A stretch of 64,000 nt of DNA from Echinostoma caproni. Taxonomy: Eukaryota; Platyhelminthes; Trematoda; Plagiorchiida; Echinostomatidae. Shown piece after piece: positions 1-13,797 of this stretch. The notes under the pieces are model-generated. The model was not told the DNA's origin and did not search any database. It saw only the letters and a list, made by a program, of their open reading frames with translations. The stretch is taken from assembly GCA_900618425.1 (NCBI GenBank), contig UZAN01040804.1, positions 1 to 64,000 on the forward strand, written 5' to 3'. How positions within the stretch are numbered: position 1 is the first letter of the stretch; each line of letters starts with the position of its first letter. A program made the position numbers and the translations under genes.

Positions 1-3000
1 ATACACGACGAATTGTCATTTGAAACTTAACCAAATCCTCCATTACCCACATGAAATATAAGTCTATTGAAATCCAAATGACAAGAATAATTCATGAATC
101 CGTTTTTCGTATTGCTCAGGTCAATGAGAGAAATGTTGAGCATAATGTTCTTGTCGATACAACCGAATAATACCCTGCTGATATATATCCCTTGTTTGAC
201 TTGTGTTACGATCCTCAGTGAAATATTTGAATAGCATTATCGTAGACTATATAGAACCCCTGGTGAGTCGAATACTATAGAACTCTTAGATTCTAACTCT
301 TTTTCTATATGCTCAAGAGTGCTTGGGACAAAAACGGAAGACACCTCTTCACTCACAGTACCCATATCTCCTTGAGCTAGAGGTAGAAAAGACACATGAT
401 AATAATTGATGGAAAGGTTTTTCGTTCATCACAGGTTTGTGATGCGCTCTGCCGGAGTACATAAAAGTGCCAACTGCAGTTACGTAAGAGAAGCCTCAAT
501 AGGAACTCACTGAGTGCGTTGCGTTTTCAGAGTTTTACATCATAATTTTTGCCAAAAGAACTTTTTTTATCTGGAGCGTCCACTATCATTTGTTTGAATG
601 AGTTTAAAACTGGAACGGTGGAAAAATATGTTTAGATTTGTATTTCTGTAGTCAAACGCAGCGGATCTTGAATACAATGCAAGTCCCATTTCTTTTGTTT
701 GTTCTTTAAGCGCAATATTTCCTCGCACCGTTAGTTTATCCAGCTGATGTAACGTTCTGGATAAACAAAACGTCAGCTTTTCTTAGTTAGAACTCAGCAT
801 CAGTGCCCACAGATAGCGCCGACTATGGAGTAGGTTATCAAACTACACACTTGGGAAGTAAACCTTGTACTTGAGGAGTTCGAGGTTGAATGGGTCCTCA
901 GGTATTCCGTTTCGATTAACTCTATTGACGGAGCGTCTAACTCCTAAGAAATATAGACTGTGACGCGCCTGGGGATTATTTCAGAAGAATTGCTTGCGGA
1001 GATCAATAAAACATTAAGCAACACTAGCGCTAAGTAACTGTGGCTAATCCGAATACAATGTCACAATTACTTGAATCTTAGCTTGAAAACTGAGGAGGTC
1101 ATTTGGTGTAATGAAAATCAGCAATAATGATGCCTGCTATTTGACTCAGAGAATAATTTTCGCATAGATGAAATGCTTCTCTATTACTATCATCATCGTC
1201 CCCCGAATGAAAATTCACAATAAAAGGTCGATCTCACCAAATTCAAGCATACAGAACATCGTCAGTTAGTGCAAAATTACATTTTGCTTTACTAGTTTGA
1301 TCGACTATGTCAATATATTAGATTTAATTTTCATTGGATTCACAAATTTGAGACGCACTTAGAACAAATGGCATAACCGAACTAACAATAAAAATGACTA
1401 TACAGTCTGATGCTTTTGAGATCCGAAGTGAATAGTAAGTTTAATGAAGACACTGTATTCTGTACCTTTCAGTTTCCTTCGCTCTTTCATTTTTAACCAA
1501 TAATCAAATAATGTGACTTCTGATCACTCATTCGATATTTATTTCGTTTTTTGCAGTAATTCAATTCCGCCTTTTTAATAAAGTCTCCCGAAAGACAGTT
1601 TAATCTGGGTCAGAAGGGCTGTGCAGTATATTAATACGCTAGTACCAGTATGACACCCAATAAATCAGACAGGCGTGAGAAACAAATGAATACACGAAGT
1701 CGCTTTTCTGAAATAATTCACTCCACCATCTGTACATGTTATCCACAACAGCTGCACAGCTCAGCAAAGGCGATTAACTGAGTGTGTGATCTGACTGGAC
1801 AAATTTCAGCCGATTGCCTAAATTGTGATCTTTCAAAATGACACGCCTTTGTTGCTTATTTTCTTCGGTATATGTTCGGAACGAGCATGACCCTACCTTA
1901 CCGGGTTGCGATTAGTGTAACCAAATCATTCAACCGTCTTTAATCGATTGGGGAAAATCTGTGGAACCCATTTGAATGACATATCATTAGTATAGATACA
2001 GTGAGATGGAGGAAATTCAGTTTTATTCTAAAGAACATATATATATATATATACAGTGTCTTTCTATTGTACCTGAACCCAAAATTCGACAAAGACAGCG
2101 CACCAAAACCTTTAAGTTGTTTTAAATTGTTTGAAAACCTTGTGACTTTTTATTTAAATATTGTGTTTGGTTTTCTGGGGAAAAAATCATTTCAAATATT
2201 AGCACAGAAAAAGAAAAGATTTACTTCAAGGTAGGAAATTCTTTGTTCTTTTCTACCTGATTGAGAGAAGGTAATTTGAGGAAGTCTTACATTAGAGAGA
2301 ATTACGTAATGAATAATAAACATACACACTTGGGGTAACCTTTAACCTACTGATTAAAATTTGCCCACCTTTACTGGCTACGAAATGTCTCTTCTCACTG
2401 CCACTGTAAAATGTTCTCAGATAATACGCGGTCCTTATCGCACCGAACGATAAAAACGTGTTACACGAGCCTGTATTTACTCATATTGACTACATGATAA
2501 AACTGTGCTAAAGATGAATGCAAAGATCCTGCGGTGGAACATCTTTTCTTTCACACAATGTTAAAAGTATTACTTCATTCGCTGCTGATTAGTTGTAATC
2601 GTTGTTCCAACATTGAACATCCTATGGCGGAAATATAATATAATACTCTACACTGGCAACTGTACACATATTTTGAATCCTGTACGGTTGCGCGTCTGAT
2701 GACACGTGAACTTTCAGCCAAACCGGTTAGTTGCAATAAAGAGGGCGGGATATTTGCCCAGCCATCACCAACAAGAATGGATTTCAATTTGATGCGACAG
2801 CATTTTTACCCACTGCGCGCAGCAGGGGTACCATCACTGAAAGGTTAGACATTAGCTAACACATGGAATATAAAGCAATCAGATGAAACAGTTCAGCTGA
2901 AGGGTTCAAATTTTTCAATTCCTCAAAAATTATCCAAGTAGATCACTAAAGCGCTCGGCCAGGAAATCATCTGTGCGGGGAAGGTATTGGTAGTACAGTA

Positions 3001-4494
3001 GATGCCTAACGTATTCGTTGTTCAGGCATGATCACGCATTCTGCACGAGGACTGGTTTGACGAATCCATTTTACATGCATCAGTCATTCCTTATTCAAGC
3101 GTGCTCATAAGTATTATACGTGTAACAATTGGATTTATCTAGATTACTTTTTGCAATATTTCGTATGTGTGCTATTGTGCCTTTGCGTCATCTAACCAAC
3201 AAACATGCAGATACGGTGGATGAGGGACACGGTCTACCATGTAGTAGTACAAGAAGCAAGGGCTTGTGGTTTAACCAAGCGCCAGGTATTTCGTTTCGGT
3301 CCAGTGCATATCGATCTGTTTGTTACGATAAGCTCTCATCAAATGAAGAAGAGAAACCTAAGGAAAAAGAATAGTCAAAGAATAAATTTATTCACCAGGC
3401 TACTGATTTTCAACAACATTGCTCAAAAAATCCGTCGCAGTCCTTTTACTCTGACTTTCATTTAGTCTGAATTTAACTTCTTAACTATTGAATCGCAAAC
3501 AGATTACTGCGAAACCGAATGGTTGGAGAAAACGTAGAACACCTGAGAAACGCTTTTCCGAGAGCAGACTGGTGATGTGATTCTCTGAACAAATACTTGT
3601 GGTTGAAGGAAGACAAGAAATATCACAAAAGTACAAAGATCAGTTAGCTATAATTGAAACAAATAGGTTCAACAAAACCTTCAAGGAAGGAATAACTAAA
3701 CACTGCTCCATTTTCGAAAGTTATATGGTTACGCAGATCTGTTGTAGAAATTAATATTTGCTCCACGGATTTTGTAATTCTTGTTCAAATCAAGTAACAT
3801 CACACGGCGGTTGGGCATGTGTTTAAAAGCCATTAAAATTTCCAGTGAGTAGAGAATACCCAATTGAATAACATAAACAAAGGTTAGGACTTATAAAAGG
3901 CGCAATACTTAAAGGAACCTATCCAAGATTAAGTTTCAGCAATAAATACAAAATCAAAATATTTATGAAATGGTGCAACTTACAGGTAAACACAACTTTT
4001 ACCGAGTAGGACATTATACTTTAACCACCGTGAAACCCTGGTATTGATTTATATGTATTCAGCCTAGTTTGTTACGGAGAAAAAAATTATATTTGGGATA
4101 TTGCCTTAAATTTTCCTTTTGGGATGTCATCATCATGTGTGCCATGTGCGTAAATCACCTGCCCAAAAGCTGACACTTCAGAAGGTTGACTTTGTTCTAA
4201 AAAGACGTTAATTTCACGAAATAATTTCTTTAAATATGAGACGAGACACTCCTCATATACATCTTCACTGTTCACAATCGTTTATCACACCTCATCACGC
4301 ACTTGTTTTGTACAGTTCATAAATTTTCAAGCGCTGAAGCTTATATTTCAGTTAAAAAAACTATACACGGCACCCGTCATAAAAAAACATTCTACGAGAA
4401 AAAAGTTTGTATACATGGTGAAATTTTATAATTCAAAGTTAAAACAAAGTTACCCTTTCTTTGTTGGTAAGTAAACGTTCAAGATATGGTGCAG
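1..4494. other. No gene recognised
   Basis: AT-rich sequence with only short ORFs (at most 86 codons, 3205-3465 +), none resembling a known protein. An AT microsatellite lies at 2037-2053. No LINE, SINE or tRNA signal was seen before the LINE fragment at 4495. Confidence 0.6.
2037..2053. repeat. AT dinucleotide microsatellite
   Basis: Uninterrupted AT repeat, about 8.5 units. Confidence 0.9.
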
Positions 4495-5065
4495 GTGAAT
4501 TTTGATATGCATACTCGAGATGAGACTTGGCGGAATCGGGAGGGTGTGAATGGGCGGGAACGAAAACCTATCGTTTCTGTATGAAGTGGATGGTCAGGAT
4601 CTGTGAGAATCCTCCAACAAATTTTGCACAGAAAGTTGTGTTAATCTGAAATTTTCACAGTTGAATCGTTCACATGAATATTTGAAACGCGGTTAGTGCT
4701 AGTTAAACCGCGGCACAAGACTTCGAAATCCTGTTTAAGTAAGGATGGAAAAATAATTGAGGAACAATGCAGTGAGATGAGGAAAACACACTGAGACATT
4801 AAGGTAGATATAACTAACGGAGGTGCGCAAAACTGCCCGAGCTTTTGAATTTGAAATGATAGGCTCCGCAGTTTACCAATGCAGTTATGAATGTGGGCTG
4901 ACCAACGACGATTGCTGTCTATGATTACACCAAAATATTTGACAGAGTTTACCCTAGATGAAGGACTGTGTAACCGTGCGGTTGGATATAAAGAGAGTAC
5001 AAAACTATAAAGACATTCAAGACATTTGTCGGTGTTTAAGGTTTGGCCTCAATAATGAGAGAAAT
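4495..5065 (-). mobile_element. Second-family LINE fragment, RT thumb and C-terminal domain
   Basis: Reading the minus strand from about 5050 gives LNTDKCLECL, then SVKYFGVIIDSNRRWSAHIH and KLRSLSFQIQKL. CSSIIFPSLLKQDFEVLCRG and ILTDPDHPLHTE follow, in one frame for over 150 codons with only a single stop seen late. The blocks match the thumb (KYLGV...LSW) and C-terminal signature (LLKKDF, IL-D--HPLH) of the other copies. The RT palm with its YADD is not found upstream, so the copy is 5'-truncated or deleted at about 5065. No CAATA tail is visible at its 3' side (about 4.4-4.5 kb). Confidence 0.72.
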
Positions 5066-6724
5066 ATACTTTTGCGACAGCACAGGTGATTATCATTCGT
5101 CTTGTTAATCCCGGAACTGCTGTCAGAAAGAAAGTTTAATGAAGCGATCAAACTCCCCTCACCGAAGGAGGAAAAAAATCATTTGTGCACATGACACAGT
5201 ATAGACAATTTCGATGGAGTATGATAAACATCACCCCAATATGAAATGATTTTATGATGCTTCTGATGCATCAAATTCACCAAAATTCCTTCTTGATCAT
5301 ACCAAATTTTATTTCATCTAAATGTGATTTTAAATCCTCGTGAATTAATTTGCTTAAAAGGAATACTCGCCTCTACGTTCACGAAACCTATTTTGTAAAG
5401 CAGATTAATGAGAATGAGATTTTGTGGCCCTCACAGTCAATACAAGTCAAAACAATATATTGCTGCATTTGGAATATATTTTACAATTTACATAACTAAA
5501 AAATAATAATTATGATATGGTATGGCATCACTCATCTGAGTAATGTTTCAAAAGGATCATTTGTTTAGTCCTTATTAGTTTACTCGATGCGATTGTTTGT
5601 TAGGATTTTAGAAAGGCAAGGAGAAGCATACAGATTTTTGAATCTATTTGCCACCTAGGAATATCTTCTGGTAACTCATAATATGGATTCTGTTGCCGTT
5701 AGTTAAGCAGTAGTTTTATTTGAGTTGATCAATTCTGTGAAGGATCGGAGAATAACTGGTTTTGCGCAATTTGTAATAAGCCATTCTCCTAACAACAGTA
5801 TATCTGCTTTAGAATTCTCAGACGTCTTACATAAGGTTTGCGATACTGTTCACGATATGTGCAGAAAACTACTATGCTTCTGATAATTCATTATTTCCTC
5901 TAATGTTTATTCACCAAATTTTAAATTTTGCAACAAAAGTTTATGTGAACTATGGAGGAACATTTTTCCTTTTATTTTCTTACGCATTCCTGTTCATTCA
6001 ATTGCACTTGCGTATCTCGTTACCTGGGAAATTATCTTGAGAAATCGAATGAATTCCAGTCTGCCAACTTCTCCTTGTTTGACGTAAGTGTATCGTCACC
6101 GTTGATGACATGGATTCAGATAAAGGCAAGCTACGCTCAATAAACACTCACTGTCGCTATATGTTCCAAAACCATCGGAAAAGGCTCGAGACGCTGACGA
6201 GTAACTGTTTGATTTTACTGGATGTAACTTATAAAACATTTCAAACACATTGCCTTTTCGCTGACTGTCATATTAGAGTCAGTTAGATTATGGCAATAAC
6301 AAGAGAAGGTGTATACAGGAGCCTGTCGATATCGTTTAGAAAACAGTCAAACGCGTAGCCTGGAATGGGAAAACGGGGTTGTGTTTTTCTTGAAACGACA
6401 ACTATTCCGTCAAAACGATGTATCTTAATATTTCGGCTGATTGGCATCAAGAAAGTTGGTGTCAAGAAAGCCCTAGAGGTTGATAAGGCCAAGAAACTGT
6501 ATCATCGAACGCACGCAGAGAAAACCATGCAATTATTAGATGATTATGAGTGTGGTCATTATTTAAGATGGCTGCACTAACTATATCTTGGTTGCTTCAT
6601 GTATTCCAGACGAAAACGATATTAAGCGGCCGACATGTGGAGCAAGAAACCGAATAGTTCTCGGAGCTCCGTTAGAAAACCATATGTTTTTGCACTATCT
6701 CGCTGTTTGGGAAATACTATTCAA
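5066..6724. other. No gene recognised between two LINE copies
   Basis: Short ORFs only (5952-6143 +, 6365-6580 +, 6283-6492 -). None carries a recognisable motif. The 5066-5200 part could be a decayed continuation of the LINE fragment, but no RT block could be read there. Confidence 0.5.
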
Positions 6725-8750
6725 TGTATTGTATTGTATTGCAGCAACGTCCGTAGGCATGAAGCCCATATTTCAGGTGAAAATATACGGGTTAGAGCGA
6801 GGGAGAAAATAAAAAATAATAATGAAAAATAAGATTTAAATCCCAAAACTGTTAACAAAGTCTTTGAAAACCTGTTCTTTGTCGGCTAGAATATGTGCTA
6901 ATGAGGGTACTAAAAAATTAATATGTTTATTCGAGAGGGAATACCAAGATATTACGATCTAGTTGAAGGATGGAAACAACAGAAAGTTAGATCTGCATGT
7001 AGTGGATGTGTGGAGTCAATAAGAATCTTATGTGCAAACATTTCACATGCATTCAAATAACGTCCGAATAGGTCAGTTACCAACTTCTTTAGCGGGATTG
7101 TAGAGACACGGGTAATGATTATCAATACATATCGACGCAGTTTAAAGTCTTTCTTTAGAAGATTGGAAAAGAATAATAGGTGAACAATAAAGTAAAACGG
7201 GAAAAACATAATGGGACACAGATTTGGAAATAATTGCTAGCTGATTACGAAACTGACGAGCTTTACACAAACTCACATCGTCAGCATATTTAAAGAAAGA
7301 AGTAGGAGCGCTAGCAGACAAATCACTAATATATGTGAAAATGAGCATGGGGAAAGAACTGCACTTTGGAGTACTCAGAATTGTTCAAAAACGGTTTGGA
7401 TTTCTTCCAACCTAACCTGGTACATTGAGTTCTCCCGGAGAAGAAATCGGCAGCGCAACCTAATAACTGTCTTGGACAACCAAAGGTCTCCAGTTTACTA
7501 AGGAGACCGGAAAGAGGAATAGAATCAGAAGCAAATGATTAGTCCAGAAACACAATGGACAGATTTTGCAGACTCAGTCCAGGATTTGGCAATTCCATGT
7601 ATAAAGGAGGAAACTACATCTAGTGTGCATCTGTTTGGTTTATAGGCAAAGTGAATAGGATCATACGGCACATCAATGGAGGGCTGAATGCGCGTAAGAA
7701 CAACACGTTCTGCTAGTTTAAGTCCAACAGAGGTTAAAGGGATCGGACGAAAGCGCTTGATTAGAACGTTTGAAGTAGGAGATTTGGGAATGGGAACAAC
7801 TTTTACTGGTTTCCAACAGTTTAGTGTGGAGTAGGTTTTTAAGGAATTGTTCAAAAACGATGTGATTATTTCACTGAAAGAATAAGCCTCATATCTCGGA
7901 AGGAAAGATGAAAGACCATCAGGATCAACACTCTAGGTGGTTTTTACGTTACATAAATGCTCAAAAATATAATCAAGACATGATCACTAGTGAATAAAGG
8001 TGCTGTGAGTTTTAGGGCAAAATGGTCTGGGTGATTTGTAATTACCTCGTCTAAAAATGAATCACCTCTTGTGGGGGATAAGCAGATATCAGTTAAGCCG
8101 AAAGAGGTTATGAGATAGTTTGATGCATGAATAAAGTCACCAATAATGATCTCGAGACTGTCGTCTATTAGAGAAACGAAAGATGGAATAAATACTCAAA
8201 GAAATTTGAAATGTGAGACTGAGTACAAAAAAGGGCTATGTATAAGTTGGTAATCATTGTACTTCTGTATCGCGAAAATCTAGGGAAACATTGAATAGCT
8301 AAGCAGTTGATGCCATTGTCGGGATAATCAAAAAGAATTTCAGACCTGCCGCTCCAGGTCGAGTTAATATACGTCATCACTTCATCTGTTTTCTTCTTAC
8401 AATGCTTTCTGTCTTTCCGGAAGCATTCAAAACCATTAGTTGCAATGAGTTATTCTTCGACATTATGATCAAACCAGGGTTTTTGAATACAAATAACACA
8501 CGTGTTACGGTGGATGCGTGAATCAAGGGTGCACGTTAAATTCGTCATCTTTGCAACGAGCGACCGGATATTTGTGCTGACCAAAGAGGGCAGAGTCATT
8601 TTCGATGTTGGTGTGCAACTGAGCGCTGCTTGCCAGCCACCACGTTTGAGTTTCTTCATTTGAGTAGGAATCCGAAAATGAGCCGAGGAGGACACGAAAG
8701 GCACAGTATTGAGCGGATCGTGTTCGAAACTCATTAACTTTGACTGCGAA
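6725..8750 (-). mobile_element. Second-family LINE copy, minus strand, internally deleted, three-unit CAATA tail
   Basis: A reverse-strand copy of the same family. The order on the minus strand is endonuclease (8734-7970), RT (about 7900-7220), C-terminal domain (about 7190-6950), 3' UTR, then three CAATA units (the 17-mer TGTATTGTATTGTATTG on the + strand at 6725-6741, identical to the copy at 34683). Two internal deletions can be inferred. The endonuclease-RT linker present in the other copies is missing near 7960, and the RT thumb is missing between about 7260 and 7200. Confidence 0.8.
6950..8734 (-). pseudogene. LINE ORF2 remnant (endonuclease with GDF/SDH, RT YADD)
   Basis: Endonuclease blocks: STNIRSLVAKM (about 8570), ICIQKPWFDHNVEE, MTYINSTWSGRSEILF (8380-8330), IIIGDFIHASNY (about 8150) and LFTSDHVLI (about 7995). 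RT blocks: DPDGLSSFLP (about 7920), then WKPVKVVPIPKSP...FRPIPLTSVGLK and DPIHFAYKPNRCTLD in an open frame at 7854-7525, then TYISDLSASAPTSFFKYADD with YADD at 7277-7288. The C-terminal LLKKDFKLRRYVL and ILIDSTHPLHADL run to about 6950. Gln-Lys replaces the catalytic Gln-Glu pair (CIQKPW), which alone would disable the nuclease; frameshifts add to this. Confidence 0.78.
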
Positions 8751-11506
8751 TAAACGTTTCGAGTGGTAATTGTGTATTATTCACGACAAATAAGATAAAG
8801 CAAAGAGGGAGAGAATGTAGTGCAGCCAGTCGACGTGGTGTTACGTCACGCAGTGCCAAAACATTCCCAGTAAACTAAATTGCGTAATATGAAATTTTGA
8901 AAAGGTACAACTTAAGGTGAAACCTTGATTTGCATTTTGAAACCATGTTGTACCAATACAGGATTTCATTCTCTCATTCATGTGTTATGATCAAAACGCA
9001 TGCAGGGCAAAGGTGTTTTAGGCGTGACACTTAAGCAAGTACAGGTTGGTAAATTTGCTTTAATTTAGCGGTTCTGAAGGCCCAATAAAATGACGATTGT
9101 AGATATGATTCCTTAAATGCTAATTCTTGTTACTTTCGGAAATATAAGTAGTATTTTTATTTCCTTCTTTTCGGTTAGCAAATCATCAACTATTCATAAC
9201 CTCACGGGTTGTTGTTGTAATTAAGGAAATTCCATTCTAATTCTATTTATGCCAATGCAAATTTGTCTGCCCCACTTCGAGTTTACGTGCACAATTTTCA
9301 AAGTCTTGGGAATAGTGGAGAATGTTGTGCGATTTTACGATAAAATTCATCGTGTTTAGGACAGATAAAGCGCAGAAGAAAAAGCTAAGAAGATCTGAAC
9401 TTTTATTTGGTCTTATAAACGGTGCTAAAGTATTGAATCAACTTCGAGTGAAGCCCGCAACGTCACATGTAGATTACAGCTGTACTAAAGACCACCGGTA
9501 GATAGCCGTTTTGTATGTTTCCTGTGCACGTTCTGACGCACTACAGTTTGAGATGTTGTCTGATAAGATAGCGATCCTTACATTTGGGTTTATCTAATCT
9601 ATGAAACGTAATCTCTCTGTCTGTGTGTTTACTAATGTTAATTTCCGTTAATGTCTATTTTACATCATTTCCTTTCGCCCTCAAAAGCTCACTTCGGTAT
9701 TTCTGTGTTACGGAAGAAGTAGCAGAAAGGACATTACTCATAATATTACCTACAAGTTTTCAATATTTGTCCCGGACGGGTTAGATATTATTACTTATCC
9801 TGTTTAGGCAACAATCGAAGTAAAAGAAATTCCGTATGTATTAATTAAGTCAATAATTACAGAATTATAAAAAACGGCTGAAATTTTAAACCCTTTTATT
9901 TTCAGCGTAAACCGCACACCAATTGCCAAAATGCAACTCCTGTTACATTAGAGGGTTGAAGGTTTATTATTGACGTGAGTGTCTATATTCATTTACATTA
10001 TCATCGTTTAGTTATTACCAACAGCTACTCCTTGGAAACCTATGGGCGCTTTCCTAACAGTTTCTCATAGTACTCAATTGAGTAGAAGTGCAGTGGTACA
10101 TTTATTCTTAAAAGCAGTTGTGGTTGCAGAATTGAAAGGGACTAAATGAAGAAAATCTTTAAAAGGAATGAGCAAAAGGAATATGTTTCATTGAATCAAA
10201 TCACTAGCCAAATTATAACATATATGATGCGTTCTGCAGGACAACATTGTGTCTTCTGAGACGCTTCGTAGGTTGTTACTTTTGTCGTGGAGCTTTAAAT
10301 CACATGACAATAGAGTCACTGAACAGAACTGACTTATTCAGTATTATTTACTCTTTTTCTCATACCATGCATTCACTGAAGCGCGCGTTTGTTCATGTGA
10401 CGTAGTTTCCAATGCTATCCCAACCGTGCAACGTATATGTTTTGAGCGAGCTTCTGGCTTCTCAAGCTGCGTTCAATTCACTCTGTATAGCAATTATCCG
10501 GATCACAGTGATCGGAGTCATTCAATCTTTAATCCCCCAACACTCCTCTCTCTCTCACAGCCTTTCAGATTTCGCAAAATTAGACACCTACTCGAAACTG
10601 TTTGACGAGATCTAAAACAAATTACTGTATCTCGATTGTTTCTCTGTTCTTTGTTGAGCCTTAATGGTTTTTATTCATTCTAGCATGTGACACTGGAATT
10701 GGTGGGAAATCATTGTGATTATGATAATGAATTTGAAGGACTGCGGTTGAAAAGGGTTTCATCATTTCAACTAATAGCCAAAAGTTGTAAGATTGTAAGA
10801 ATTATTCAAATTGAACACCACTGTTGATATAGTATAAATTCAGTAGTGCCGACTAAAAATTACAACAGCTGAATAGCATAAACTGTATAAAGCATATTAT
10901 TTGGCTTGTATTTCAGTGTCTCTGCTAATTTACTTCGGGACCCACAATAAATCATGTATCTCGATAATGACAATCCATCAACTCGCAGAGTGGTAAAATA
11001 ATGATGGAAACAAAATAACATATTTCTCCTCATGACTTACCATTCGTTTTGAGTTGAAACTAGGTAATTGCTAATTCAGACGGGACGTTTGGAATAAATA
11101 TTTCAGTGACCCAACTAAGGACAAGACTAGAAATAATTGTAGTTGTTGCCTATGTATGACGAAGTGGTAAACGTTGGACACGTGATTATTCTTCTCTGTC
11201 ACATTGTTCCAACTGTGTAACATCAAAATTTCTATTACCGAGAAACAAGTGTTTAATTTGGCCAAGGTAATTTTTTATAGCAATTGCGTTCGCTTATAGA
11301 CAAAAGCAATAATGATTTTTACATTCCGAGTTGAGCATCTAATTTGAATGATAATTTGATTACTAACTAATCTAAATGAATACATAATAACAAACCGTGA
11401 ATAGTACCAAAAATTGCAACTGGATAAGGTGTATCCCTTTATGAGCCTATTTCGTTTATTTATGTGATAATTTAATCGAGCATTGATATAAATGGCGAGT
11501 CTGATA

Positions 11507-11532
11507 GGGGGGTGGGGTGGGGTGAATTAGGG
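11507..11532 (+). other. G-quadruplex motif
   Basis: Four G runs (GGGGGG, GGGG, GGGG, GGG) separated by T, T and TGAATTA fit the usual pattern of runs of three or more with loops of one to seven. It stands out in an AT-rich region with no gene nearby. Confidence 0.6.
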
Positions 11533-13772
11533 CTTTCACAAATGGGCTCAATTCCATTCATCAATCGAGCTGTATTTGGTCTTAAACTGCCTTTGTGTGA
11601 ACCAATAGCACCTGTAAAACGGTCCATCATCCTACGCATGATGAGCTTTGTAAGCCAAAAATAGGATGCTGTATTTAGCTTTCCTTTATCTGTAAATAGA
11701 AAAGTTATTCAGTTCAGCAAACAATCGCCTATCCGCTGCTTGATTTGCTATTGGCAATCAGTGCTACCCCCATCTTTGTAGTGAGTTTGGGCTCAAACAA
11801 CAGCTCATCAGTTTAATCCTGGCAGCATATGCTAAAGGTAGATTCTAATGTCTATGAGGTGCAGTTGGTACATGTATGCATGTTCTGGGGAATGATAAAC
11901 GCACTCTGCCTCATGAGGCAAAAAGTTGAAACTAAGTGAAACCAATGTGGATGTTTATTCAGACCGTTGCGGAATCAATTTTGTCTGTATTGTCATTGGT
12001 GAGTAAATATTGCTTTGAAAATTTCATTTTATTTTGAAAATTAACTGAAGAATTAACCTCCTTTCAAAGCAACTTCCTTACAGCTTTTGTCAATCACGAG
12101 CATCGATACAAATCACCTATGGACGTGTTAAGAGTCGATTTCTGACATATTCACATTCAAACACTCATATTTGTAGCATTTTCATAAATCATGTGTTCAA
12201 AATTTGCCAACAAATATCTTGCACACAACTTCAGCTATTTGAAATGTAACATTTGAGTCCATCTAATCGCTGATTTGTTTAATGTGAATTTGTTTACAAT
12301 CACCGTCGACAGCTTTACTGATCCAGTCGATTTTTTATTACATTGTCAAAATTAACGTTTCTTGAGGTCATACATTCCTTCCAAGCTGGTTAGCTATCTT
12401 ATTGTTGTTTTATTCTAAAGGGTCTAGAATCTTATATACTATTTATACTAGAATGCTTGACCGGAATGTCTAAGGAAGGCTCTTCACTGTGTAACAATAT
12501 TGCTAGCTTGTTGTTGGCAATTTATTGATACGACGAAGAGACAGCCACACTTTTCGAAGGTGCGAAATGTATTGCTTTCCATAATCCCAGAAAGCTGAAA
12601 AACGTTGAGCTTTTATATGGTTTGACTGTATCAGCTTTTAGATTATTTACTTGTGACGGTTAGCTTTGAGACAGTGAACGTTTTTGACAAAATTACATGA
12701 GCATGTTGAATGGCATCTGTTGCGAGTAAAAATTTTGAAAACCCTACGCTTTCGCTTCCCCTTTAAGTTACTCCTTCTACAGAACTAAAATAAACTGTTC
12801 CCTGTGACATTTACTTCGTAATTTTGTCCAATGTGTACCTATGTGATACCTTTATCCACGGTTTTTGTTGTGTGCAGAGCAAATGAAGAGATGGGTTTGT
12901 AGGGCTGTTTTGACCGGATGAGACCCATCTGGTTTAAAGCAGATGTGCGGTGCTTCCTAGAGTTTTAGTTAACTCCTCATTTCTTCTTCACACCACAAAA
13001 TTCATTTTACGGTTATACTAAATTTTCCAGTTTTATCTCATTTGCCAATATATTGATTGGATGTAATCTAGTTTTACCGTTGATGCATATTGAGTATTCT
13101 ATTTACTGATCCAAGCAGTATTGTAAAACTAGGAGGCAAATATTAATCTTGATTTCGGGTACCCGATAGTATTGTGGTCTCATTTTTGCCTTACCGAAGG
13201 TACAAATACCTTTTAATCGTTTTTAAACCATCGTGCAAAGAGATTATCAACAATGGGACAAACTACTTTCCTGTGATGCTTAATTACGGCAAGTTTTCCA
13301 GTGGCTATCACACAAAATCAAATTCCAGCCACCTGTGTAGTCCTCAGTACACATTTATAGCCTAAAAACGCCGCTGGAATAAAAGTACTTGCCAAGTGGT
13401 ATGCGCTACTTCCAGGTTGATTTATGGCATCTTCAAAGGCGCACAAGTCTACAGTGAAGACCTCATTTTCAGTTGAATATTTATATTGTGGGATATACAG
13501 AATTTTTCTATTGTTCACTTCTGATCCTTTTGTTCGCTCGTTTCATGTTACAAGTAGATGAGGGACGAAAACTAATTGAAAAAAATATTTTGTTTCAAAG
13601 CAGATAAGCCGAGCTGCAAAGCAGCATGTCCTACTACGTTTTAGATAATGGACCACATAATGAATAGTGAACCGTGCAACCGTGCGGAAGCCTACTGTTA
13701 CATAAATCTATGCCACCTGTTGACCACAAGGTTTCGTTTTTCAGCTGTTTCTATTCATACTCTGGACCAATG

Positions 13773-13797
13773 TATATATAAATATATATATAATATA
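13773..13797. repeat. TA-rich microsatellite
   Basis: Imperfect TA repeat interrupted by single A or T insertions. Confidence 0.8.

Noticed and set aside
2690..2720. CTGATGA core of a hammerhead ribozyme, which some flatworm repeats carry
   Set aside because: The required GAAA after stem II is absent and no flanking stems were found. Other CTGATG sites in the window also fail.
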